DNA from: Betaproteobacteria bacterium
GTDB taxonomy: Bacteria; Pseudomonadota; Gammaproteobacteria; Burkholderiales; Burkholderiaceae_C
Assembly: GCA_009923895.1 (NCBI GenBank)
Contig: RFSP01000147.1
Location: forward strand, 1 to 5,041
DNA: 5,041 nt
Direction: 5' to 3'
Below the pieces are notes generated by a model. That model was not told the origin of the DNA and did no database searches. It saw only the letters and a list, made by a program, of their open reading frames with translations. Below are positions 1-5,041 of this stretch, piece by piece. The stretch's first letter is position 1. The number at the start of each line of letters is the position of its first letter. Position numbers and translations under genes: made by a program.

Positions 1-2
1 AA

Positions 3-341
3 TATCTGACCTTCTATACCGATCAGAACTTCTTTTCGGATCGGACGAACGGCTGGATCGAGCTCAGCGAGTGGGACAGCACCTACGCCTTCACCGGTGT
101 GGTCGATCACTTCGGCTGGCGTCTCCAATACGAGCGGGATGCGCCGATCGACCGCCGGGGCATCAAGCAGGCCCATGCCGACGGGCTGATCACCGCCAAG
201 CTGCAATCGGCCCAGGACATGGCCTGGTGGCGCAGACTGTTTCCCAATCAGAGCCTGACGATGTACGGTGGAGCCGGCTGGCTCTTCCATAACAGCAACT
301 ACTTCGCGCGGCCCGACAACACCGGGCGCGCCCTCTGCTGA
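3..341 (+). CDS. Unrecognised outer-membrane-like protein, partial at both ends
   Basis: The frame is open from the window edge to a TGA at 339-341 and gives 112 residues with no visible start, so the 5' end lies outside the window. I do not recognise the family. The residues are rich in aromatics and alternate polar and non-polar (for example FYTDQNFFSD near the start and LTMYGGAGWLFHNSNYF near residues 84-100). This resembles transmembrane beta-strands joined by Asp/Asn/Gly turns, so an outer-membrane beta-barrel or periplasmic barrel is the best guess. The reading ends in GRALC instead of the C-terminal aromatic residue usual for barrels, which suggests the true C-terminus is missing. None of nine leucine codons is TTG, unlike the next gene. 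The frame runs directly into the HEAT gene with no intergenic space, so the stop is probably created by the junction. The reading frame is fairly sure; the function is weak. Confidence 0.5.
   Translation, partial: YLTFYTDQNFFSDRTNGWIELSEWDSTYAFTGVVDHFGWRLQYERDAPIDRRGIKQAHADGLITAKLQSAQDMAWWRRLFPNQSLTMYGGAGWLFHNSNYFARPDNTGRALC
324..333. repeat. 10-bp perfect palindrome at the gene-gene junction
   Basis: GGGCGCGCCC is its own reverse complement. It lies where the upstream barrel-like reading frame stops making sense and just before HEAT-type sequence starts in another frame. It may be chance in GC-rich DNA or may mark the breakpoint. No longer inverted repeat or insertion-sequence end is visible around it. 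Confidence 0.4.
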
Positions 342-376
342 ACAGTCCCCATCGGTCGGAACAGATTTTTGGCATT

Positions 377-1114
377 TTGTGTTTGGGCTATTTGCGAGAC
401 GAATCCGCATGGCCCTTGTTGGTCTCTCGTCTGGATGACGTTCGCAACTCGGTCTTCATCTATGTGGCTTGGGCACTTTTGCAGTTGTCCCCCGAACGCG
501 CGTCCCCCATCGTTGTGGACCAGCTGCTGCGTCGGCGCGACTTGAATGTGCTGCAGGCCAGCACGGTCCTCAGGCCGTTTCGACGGGTGCTGCATGAGCC
601 GTTGTTATTGCAATTGTCTTTGCATTTGTCTTTGCACGTGGCGCGCGCGAGCACCAATGAGGCACCCGGCGAACCGAGCGGCACTGACCCTGCGGCCTTG
701 GCCTGGTTGTTTCGCTTGGGCCTGGCGCTGGGCCTGACACCCACCGTTGACACCCTGCGACCCTGGCTGCAAGCCGATCAGCCCATGGACTTGATCATTG
801 GGGCCATGAGGCTGCTGCAAGGTCCAGAAGGATTGGAGCCCGTGCGTGCGCTGGCGAACCACCCCGACTGGCAGGTTCGCACCCAGGTGGCCGTGGCCCT
901 GGGCCGGCTGGGGGATTCAAACGACGTGGACCTTCTCATGCAACTCTTGATGGATTCGCAATGGTGGGTGCGTTATCGAGCAGCGCAGTCTCTGGCGACC
1001 ACGCCTTTTGTGGATCGTGCAGCGATGCAAGCGCGCGTGTCCTCCCTGCCGGATCGCTACGCCAGGGACATGGCCCATCAAGTCTTTCTTGAAATTCCGG
1101 CCCCTTCCTGGTGA
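377..1114 (+). CDS. HEAT-repeat protein, probably 5'-truncated
   Basis: The product is 245 residues from the first possible start, a TTG. HEAT-type helical pairs are visible at about residues 1-42 (LGYLRDESAWPLL, then a helix rich in Ala, Leu and Val) and 152-210 (VRTQVAVALGRLGD, then WWVRYRAAQSLA). A less regular middle holds a 12-base tandem repeat and a Ser/Thr/Pro/Gly-rich loop near residues 91-105. HEAT solenoids bind proteins; no catalytic motif is seen. The frame stays open upstream to 293 without ATG, GTG or TTG, and the residues just before the TTG (PHRSEQIFGI) already read like the first helix of a HEAT repeat. No good ribosome binding site precedes the TTG, so the true N-terminus has probably been lost. 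The gene ends 6 bases before the glycosyltransferase start, which implies one operon with translational coupling. A scaffold or regulator of that enzyme is an inference. Confidence 0.75.
   Translation: MCLGYLRDESAWPLLVSRLDDVRNSVFIYVAWALLQLSPERASPIVVDQLLRRRDLNVLQASTVLRPFRRVLHEPLLLQLSLHLSLHVARASTNEAPGEPSGTDPAALAWLFRLGLALGLTPTVDTLRPWLQADQPMDLIIGAMRLLQGPEGLEPVRALANHPDWQVRTQVAVALGRLGDSNDVDLLMQLLMDSQWWVRYRAAQSLATTPFVDRAAMQARVSSLPDRYARDMAHQVFLEIPAPSW
613..636 (+). repeat. 12-bp in-frame tandem duplication
   Basis: ATTGTCTTTGCA is followed directly by TTTGTCTTTGCA, identical at 11 of 12 bases. It encodes Leu-Ser-Leu-His twice in the middle of the HEAT protein, in a run rich in TTG and CTTTG. Its length, a multiple of three, keeps the frame. 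Replication slippage is the likely origin. Confidence 0.6.
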
Positions 1115-1120
1115 CCACTC

Positions 1121-2524
1121 ATGATGGAAGCCGCAGAGCTTTTGACCTCGCTGACGCTGTTCTATTTTCTCGGCGTCAACACGGTGTATCTCACGCTCAG
1201 CGTGCTGGCCGCCTTTTCTTTGTATCGCAATTGGCAGTACCGCGACATCAGCGCTTTGCCCACGGCTTACTCCATGATGGCGCCCCCCATCAGTGTGCTG
1301 GTGCCTGCCTACAACGAAGAGACCACGATCGTCGCCTCGGTCCACTCCATCCTCCAGCTCACCTACTCCGAGTTTGAGGTCATCGTCATCAATGACGGGT
1401 CTAAAGACCGCACCTTGGAAGTCTTGAAAGAGGCATTTGGCTTGTTGCCCTTCCCACAAGCCTACCGCGTGCAGCTCAAAACCCAGGAGGTGCGCGCCAT
1501 CTACCGATCCACCCGTCACCCGCAACTGCGCGTCATCGACAAGGTCAATGGAGGCAAAGCCGACTCTCTGAATGCAGGGATCAACGCCTCGCGTTATCCG
1601 CTGTTTTGCGGTGTCGACGCGGATTCCATCTTGCAACGCAACAGTTTGCAGCTGGTGACGCAACCGTTTTTGCGTTCACCCCAAATGGTGGCCACGGGTG
1701 GTACGGTACGCGCGGCCAATGGGTGCAATGTGCAAGGCGGATTCCTGAACTCGGTGGACCTGCCCCGCAACCCTTGGGCCCTGCTCCAGGTGGTGGAGTA
1801 TTTGCGGGCCTTCTTGTTTGGTCGGCTGGGCTGGTCACGGCTCAATGCCATGCTCATCATTTCAGGGGCCTTTGGTGTCTTCAAAAAGGACGTGGTCATT
1901 GAGGTGGGCGGCTATCGCACCCACACCATCGGCGAAGACATGGAGCTCGTGGTCCGCATTCATCACCACATGCGCTCACTGGGCAGACCTTACAAAATCG
2001 AGTTCGTGCCTGATCCGGTGTGTTGGACCGAAGTCCCTGAAGATTGGAAGACCCTCAAGAACCAACGCGTGCGCTGGCAACGGGGTCTCTCAGAGAGCCT
2101 CAGCTTGCACTGGGGGCTGATGTTCAACCGCCGCGGTGGCTGGCCGGGGTGGTTCGCCTTTCCGTACATGGCTTTTTTCGAGTGGTTGGGCCCACTCATT
2201 GAGCTCACCGGGTATTTTTGGACGTTGTATGCCTACTGGGCCGGTTGGCTGTCTTGGAGCGCCTTTGTGCTGTTTCTGTTGCTGTCACTGGGGCTTGGCA
2301 TCTTGTTGAGCCTTTTTGGTTTGTTGCTCGAACAGTTGTCGTTTCAGATGTACCCCAAGCTCAGCCACGTCTACAAGTTGGTGCTGGTGGCCATTTTGGA
2401 GAATCTGGGATACCGCCAACTCAATGCATGGTGGCGCGTGGTTGGCTTGTACCGCTGGGTGCGCCACCAAGAGGGCACCTGGGGTGAAATGAAGCGCAAA
2501 GGGTCGTGGCAAAAGCCTCAGTGA
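1121..2524 (+). CDS. Membrane glycosyltransferase, family 2, processive polysaccharide synthase type
   Basis: The product is 467 residues and appears complete. A hydrophobic N-terminal segment (about 13-35) is followed by a cytoplasmic GT-A domain: VPAYNEE (61-67), NDGSKD (91-96) for nucleotide-sugar binding, VNGGKADSLNAG (142-153), the metal-binding DADS (166-169), GED (271-273) where many relatives have TED for the catalytic base, and QRVRWQRG (315-322), the QxxRW motif of processive beta-glycosyltransferases. Hydrophobic segments at about 343-372 and 377-405 should form the C-terminal membrane part. The plan is that of PgaC, hyaluronan synthase and BcsA, which polymerise a nucleotide-sugar and pass the chain through the membrane. 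Donor and polymer cannot be read from sequence. The start is ATG at 1121 (an adjacent ATG at 1124 is equally possible), with no clear ribosome binding site, consistent with coupling to the HEAT gene 6 bases upstream. The gene is convergent with the yaiO-like gene. Confidence 0.9.
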   Translation: MMEAAELLTSLTLFYFLGVNTVYLTLSVLAAFSLYRNWQYRDISALPTAYSMMAPPISVLVPAYNEETTIVASVHSILQLTYSEFEVIVINDGSKDRTLEVLKEAFGLLPFPQAYRVQLKTQEVRAIYRSTRHPQLRVIDKVNGGKADSLNAGINASRYPLFCGVDADSILQRNSLQLVTQPFLRSPQMVATGGTVRAANGCNVQGGFLNSVDLPRNPWALLQVVEYLRAFLFGRLGWSRLNAMLIISGAFGVFKKDVVIEVGGYRTHTIGEDMELVVRIHHHMRSLGRPYKIEFVPDPVCWTEVPEDWKTLKNQRVRWQRGLSESLSLHWGLMFNRRGGWPGWFAFPYMAFFEWLGPLIELTGYFWTLYAYWAGWLSWSAFVLFLLLSLGLGILLSLFGLLLEQLSFQMYPKLSHVYKLVLVAILENLGYRQLNAWWRVVGLYRWVRHQEGTWGEMKRKGSWQKPQ

Positions 2525-2552
2525 GGTGCGCCCGACCGGCGGTCACACTCCC

Positions 2553-3359
2553 TCACCAACGGCGCGTCAAACCCACATTGGCACTGCGTTCCCGAGCACC
2601 CGCTCGGCTGGCGTCTTTGGACTCGCTCAACGAGGCCTTCAAGCCCCAGTCTTTGTTGAAAAAGTGCAGCCAGGACATGCCACGCGTGTCCGATCGGGAC
2701 GCGGCGACCCAAGTCGTGACAAAGTCATCGCTGCGACCGGACGAGGCGTTGGCTTCAAGGTAATGGTCGGCGTCGCCCTGGTAGTAATACCGCACCAGAA
2801 AACGATCGCCTTGGCCGGAAGCGCCTTTGGAATGCACCTGCTGGTGCCTCCAACGGACGAAGAAATTGCCCCAATATTTCCCAATGGCCACACCCTCGAT
2901 GTGGACGGGTGATTCAAAACCCAAATGGTCATGACTGACCGACCACTCCCAGCCGGTGCCTACACCCTGGTAAAGCTCTGCACGCCAAGAAGTGCCCGGA
3001 TACAAAAGGGCTTGGGAGGCTTGCTGCCAGCGCACGTTGGCATAGGCCTTCTCCCACAGACGTGGGTAGGCGTCTAAAGCCCAAGCGTGATCGGTTTGAC
3101 CCAGGCGATGGAGCTGGAGACCCTCGGCCACCACAGGACCCCACTCGGTGGACCTTCGCAAAGACATCGACCGCTCGCTGGCCGCCCCCAAAGCGTTGGT
3201 GGTGCGACCGGCTCCAAGGCTCAGCGCCCACACCGGATCAGGTGCGGAGGTGACTTTGTCTTGCGCGCAGACCGGCGTGGCGCAGGTCATGACCAGCGCG
3301 GCCATCGGCGTGGCCATGCTCACGGCCAGACTGGCGGGTCTGCGGCCGACCGCCATCAC
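2553..3359 (-). CDS. YaiO-family outer-membrane beta-barrel protein
   Basis: The product is 268 residues. Residues 1-32 look like a signal peptide: Arg-Arg near the start, a long Ala/Leu/Val/Met core, and likely cleavage after VCA before Gln33. The mature part matches the YaiO outer-membrane domain as I know it: DAYPRLWEKAYANVRW (96-111), the YPGTSWRAELYQG block (120-132) with the following GWEWSVSHDHLGF (136-148), GVAIGKYWGNFFVRWR (156-171) and VRYYYQGDADHYLE (189-202). It ends in Trp, the aromatic C-terminus typical of barrels inserted by the BAM machinery. In E. coli yaiO lies near the glycosyltransferase gene yaiP; its role is unsettled, and involvement in polysaccharide export or anchoring is inferred from context. 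The start is GTG at 3359, with GGAGG (3370-3374) ten bases upstream; ATG at 3356 is the alternative. It overlaps the DUF3297 stop, so the two are co-translated. Confidence 0.88.
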   Translation of the reverse strand: MMAVGRRPASLAVSMATPMAALVMTCATPVCAQDKVTSAPDPVWALSLGAGRTTNALGAASERSMSLRRSTEWGPVVAEGLQLHRLGQTDHAWALDAYPRLWEKAYANVRWQQASQALLYPGTSWRAELYQGVGTGWEWSVSHDHLGFESPVHIEGVAIGKYWGNFFVRWRHQQVHSKGASGQGDRFLVRYYYQGDADHYLEANASSGRSDDFVTTWVAASRSDTRGMSWLHFFNKDWGLKASLSESKDASRAGARERSANVGLTRRW

Positions 3360-3613
3360 TTGTAGAAGGCCTCCACCTGCCCTTTGAGCTTGATGAGCAA
3401 GGGCTTTCCGCGCCGGTCAACCGTCTTGCCTGCGGGCACACGCACCCAGCCTTCACTCAGGCAGTACTCCTCCACATCGTGCCGCTCCTTGCCGTTGAAG
3501 CGGATGCCAATGTCGTGCTCCAAGACCAAAGATGAATAGTGGGGGCTGCTGGGCTCAATCGCCAGGCGATCGGGCAGGGCAGGCTTTGAAGAAGGGGCGG
3601 TGGTGTCGGTCAT
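3356..3613 (-). CDS. DUF3297 family small protein
   Basis: The product is 85 residues, the usual length for this family. The conserved core is plain: LPDRLAIEPSSPHY (13-26), LEHDIGIRFNGKERHDVEEY (31-50) and SEGWVRVPAGKTVDRRGKPL (53-72), with the end at KGQVEAFYK. There is no signal peptide or membrane segment, so it should be cytosolic. The family is widespread in proteobacteria and its function is unknown. The start is the ATG at 3611-3613; no Shine-Dalgarno sequence precedes it, and a TAAAAT element lies just upstream. Its TGA overlaps the start region of the yaiO-like gene (GTGATG), which makes it the first gene of a two-gene operon. I see nothing in the protein that ties it to envelope functions. 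Confidence 0.9.
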   Translation of the reverse strand: MTDTTAPSSKPALPDRLAIEPSSPHYSSLVLEHDIGIRFNGKERHDVEEYCLSEGWVRVPAGKTVDRRGKPLLIKLKGQVEAFYK

Positions 3614-3692
3614 GCAAGGATTTTAGTGGGACGCTCATGGCGGGCTGTAGGGTGTCCTAATATTGCGGCATGCAATCTGAGTCACATGCAAG
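3611..3692. repeat. Three CATGCAA direct repeats in a divergent intergenic region
   Basis: CATGCAA occurs at 3611-3617, 3669-3675 and 3685-3691. The first and last extend to CATGCAAG. The middle copy forms part of a small inverted repeat, ATTGC-GGCAT-GCAAT (3662-3676). The first copy covers the DUF3297 start codon on the minus strand and the last covers the first usable ATG of the RfaH-like remnant on the plus strand. The copies could be operator half-sites, or microhomology at a deletion, or chance. The rest of this 72-base gap shows no other clear signal. Confidence 0.35.
3620..3625 (-). promoter_or_regulatory. Possible -10 element for the DUF3297-yaiO operon
   Basis: On the minus strand TAAAAT (5 of 6 bases of TATAAT) ends six bases before the DUF3297 ATG. 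Initiation from it would give an almost leaderless message, which fits the missing Shine-Dalgarno sequence. No recognisable -35 element lies about 17 bases upstream, so this is tentative. Confidence 0.22.
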
Positions 3693-3994
3693 CCAAAAGT
3701 TGGTCACCCATTCGATCCACCTTGGGCGTGAACAAACTTGTGTATTTCGGCGCACAACCCGCCAAGGTCGACCCGCAGCTCATTGCATTGCTGCAAGGCC
3801 GTGAACAGGCGCTCCCTCCAGAAACCATATTTCAACCCGGAGATGCCGTGGTCATCACCTCGGGCCCATTCGCGGGGATTGAAGCGGTTTACCAGACGTC
3901 TGATCCCGAACGCCGATCCATGATCTTGCTCGAGATTCTGAGCAAACCTGTCACCATGCACGTGGAGGCGGGGCAACTGCGCAAGGTGGGTTGA
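3686..3994 (+). CDS. RfaH/NusG-like antiterminator, N-terminally truncated, probable pseudogene
   Basis: The product is 102 residues from the ATG at 3686, against roughly 160-180 for RfaH-type proteins. What remains is the end of the NGN domain (SWSPIRSTLGVNKLVYFG, residues 5-22, then PAKVD) and a complete C-terminal KOW domain (FQPGDAVVITSGPFAGIEAVYQ, residues 49-70, ending at LRKVG). The missing part holds the N-terminal NGN strands that contact RNA polymerase clamp helices and ops-type DNA. It cannot be hidden in another frame, because the divergent DUF3297 gene starts only 72 bases upstream. The frame continues upstream to a start at 3626, but those 20 residues do not resemble NGN sequence. 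No ribosome binding site is evident. RfaH-type proteins prevent early termination in long polysaccharide operons; this remnant could at most keep the KOW part that binds ribosomal protein S10. The family call is firm; expression is doubtful. Confidence 0.75.
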   Translation: MQAKSWSPIRSTLGVNKLVYFGAQPAKVDPQLIALLQGREQALPPETIFQPGDAVVITSGPFAGIEAVYQTSDPERRSMILLEILSKPVTMHVEAGQLRKVG

Positions 3995-3995
3995 G

Positions 3996-4037
3996 CCCAA
4001 GGACCCACGCAGCCCTCTCGGCCTAGGGGGTCTTGGG
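3996..4037. terminator. Hairpin between convergent genes, possible bidirectional terminator
   Basis: CCCAAGGACCC (3996-4006) pairs with GGGTCTTGGG (4028-4037), ten base pairs with one bulged G, around a 21-base loop that can pair further (CCT with AGG). It fills the 46-base gap between the stop of the RfaH-like remnant and the stop of the aidB-like gene. Neither side has a T-run, so intrinsic termination would be weak; message stabilisation is an alternative. Confidence 0.45.
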
Positions 4038-4040
4038 TGT

Positions 4041-5041
4041 TCAAGATGACATCCGGGGCGTGGCCCGTTCCACCACCGCCGCACAATCGACCCCGCGAGG
4101 CAAGGTGCCATATTGCCGATGGCCACTTCCTTGCAACCGGCCCGCGCAAAAGGCATCGGCGATGGCTGAAGGGGCGTGCTGGACCAGCAAGGCCGCTTGA
4201 ACGGCCAAGGCCATCCGGTCCACCACCTCTCGTGCTCGGTACTCGGCGTCGGCGGGGTCTTTCATGAGATCTTGCATGTCCTTCACCAAGGTGAGCAACC
4301 AGGCATCGAGTCGACGATCGCCTCCACGGGACCGCGCCACTTCGGCCAAAAACGCATCCACCACCTGCGGCGTCTTTTGCATCACGCGCAAGACATCCAG
4401 GCATTGCACATTGCCACTGCCCTCCCAGATGGCATTGACCGGCGCCTCCCGGTACAAGCGCGGCATGGGGCTGTCCTCCATGAACCCACTGCCCCCAATG
4501 CACTCCATGGCCTCGTAGGCATGCGAGGGGGTGCGTTTGCAAATCCAGTACTTGCCCACTGCCGTGAGCAAACGCACCAGCGCATCTTCGTGCGGATCCT
4601 CGCGATGGTCCAGGGCGCGGGCCAGGCGCATCGTCAACGCCAGCGAGCCCTCATGCTCGACCACCAGATCGGCCAGCACATTGCGCATCAAAGGCTGCTG
4701 ATGAAGGACCCGCCCAAAGGCTTGCCGGACGCTGCAATGGTGCAGTGCTTGCGCCACGGCTGCACGCTGCCCCGCGGTGGATCCGATCATGCAGTCAAAG
4801 CGGGTCATGGCCACCATCTCAATGATGGTCCGCACGCCGCGTCCTTCGTCACCCACCATCCAAGCCAGGGCGCCACGCAATTCGGTCTCGCTGCTGGCGT
4901 TGGAGACATTGCCCATCTTGCGTTTCAAGCGCAGCACCTGCATGGCATTTTTGGTGCCATCGGGACGCCATCGCGGCATGAAGAAGCATGACAGCCCACC
5001 GGGTGCTTGGGCCAACACCAAGAAGGCATCGCACATCGGCG
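4041..5041 (-). CDS. aidB: AidB-like acyl-CoA dehydrogenase family protein, 5' end outside window
   Basis: The visible part is about 332 residues, the C-terminal three-fifths of a protein that is about 540 residues in E. coli. Counting from the Met at 5036, it shows the AidB signature blocks: LVLAQAPGGLSCFFMPRW (6-23), KRKMGNVSNASSE (38-50), MVGDEGRGVRTIIEM (60-74), MTRFDC (77-82), RLYREAPVNAIWEGSGN (193-209) and CLDVLRV (212-218). The Glu of WEGSGN (codon 4422-4424) is the position of the acyl-CoA dehydrogenase catalytic base, retained here. AidB is an FAD protein of the adaptive response to alkylating agents; it binds DNA and its natural reaction is uncertain. The C-terminal end (QYGTLPRGVDCAAVVERA, 308-325) differs from the E. 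coli form, in line with my memory of betaproteobacterial relatives. No ada-type gene or promoter is visible because the start lies beyond the window. An isovaleryl-CoA dehydrogenase label, common in automatic annotation, is less specific. Confidence 0.88.
   Translation of the reverse strand, partial: PMCDAFLVLAQAPGGLSCFFMPRWRPDGTKNAMQVLRLKRKMGNVSNASSETELRGALAWMVGDEGRGVRTIIEMVAMTRFDCMIGSTAGQRAAVAQALHHCSVRQAFGRVLHQQPLMRNVLADLVVEHEGSLALTMRLARALDHREDPHEDALVRLLTAVGKYWICKRTPSHAYEAMECIGGSGFMEDSPMPRLYREAPVNAIWEGSGNVQCLDVLRVMQKTPQVVDAFLAEVARSRGGDRRLDAWLLTLVKDMQDLMKDPADAEYRAREVVDRMALAVQAALLVQHAPSAIADAFCAGRLQGSGHRQYGTLPRGVDCAAVVERATPRMSS

Noticed and set aside
917..1663. Long open frame on the minus strand (248 codons) opposite the HEAT and glycosyltransferase genes
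   Set aside because: It is antisense to two well-supported genes, crosses their boundary and has no recognisable domain; its composition (Gly, Arg, His, Gln) is typical of GC-rich shadow frames.
2534..2544. GACC-GGC-GGTC hairpin in the 28-base gap between the glycosyltransferase and yaiO-like stops
   Set aside because: A four-base stem with a three-base loop and no T-run is too weak to call a terminator.
3657..3664. TAATAT as a plus-strand -10 element for the RfaH-like remnant
   Set aside because: No plausible -35 element is found at normal spacing, and the downstream gene is truncated.
3626..3685. Upstream extension of the RfaH-like frame by 20 residues
   Set aside because: The residues do not match NGN sequence and the bases form the DUF3297 upstream region, so the extension is probably chance open frame.
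4176..4991. 271-codon open frame on the plus strand
   Set aside because: It is a shadow of the aidB-like gene, whose motifs are unmistakable on the minus strand; the plus-strand protein is His/Gln/Arg-rich with no family resemblance.

Overview
The window looks like chromosomal DNA of a betaproteobacterium, most likely Burkholderiales (Comamonadaceae-like). This rests on the GC-rich coding DNA, a DUF3297 protein very close in sequence to those I know from Burkholderiales, an RfaH/NusG-type remnant and an AidB-type acyl-CoA dehydrogenase. The assignment is from memory of family sequences, not from a search.

Layout. (1) Bases 3-341, plus strand: the 3' part of a gene for an unrecognised, probably beta-barrel, outer-membrane protein. 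It runs without a gap into (2) a HEAT-repeat protein (377-1114, plus) that seems to lack its own 5' end. Leucine codon choice changes abruptly at the join, and a perfect 10-bp palindrome (324-333) sits there, so the two genes were probably fused by a deletion, a recombination or an assembly chimera. (3) Six bases after the HEAT gene comes a complete membrane-bound family-2 glycosyltransferase (1121-2524, plus) with the motifs of processive polysaccharide synthases. (4) Convergent to it, 28 bases away, is a YaiO-family outer-membrane beta-barrel protein (2553-3359, minus). It is translated in overlap with (5) a small DUF3297 gene (3356-3613, minus). (6) A 72-base intergenic stretch with three copies of CATGCAA leads to (7) a remnant of an RfaH/NusG-like antiterminator (3686-3994, plus) that lacks about the first half of its NGN domain. 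(8) A hairpin (3996-4037) lies between this and (9) the 3' two-thirds of an aidB-like acyl-CoA dehydrogenase gene (4041 to the window end, minus).

Function. The HEAT protein, the inner-membrane glycosyltransferase and the YaiO barrel form a plausible envelope-polysaccharide module: synthesis and inner-membrane translocation, a protein-interaction scaffold, and an outer-membrane component. The pairing recalls the poorly understood yaiP-yaiO neighbourhood of E. coli. RfaH-type proteins normally help transcribe long polysaccharide operons, so a broken copy beside this module is suggestive. DUF3297 and AidB have no evident link to it. I saw no tRNA, rRNA, CRISPR array or transposase. The only stretches without a gene are short (28, 72 and 46 bases).
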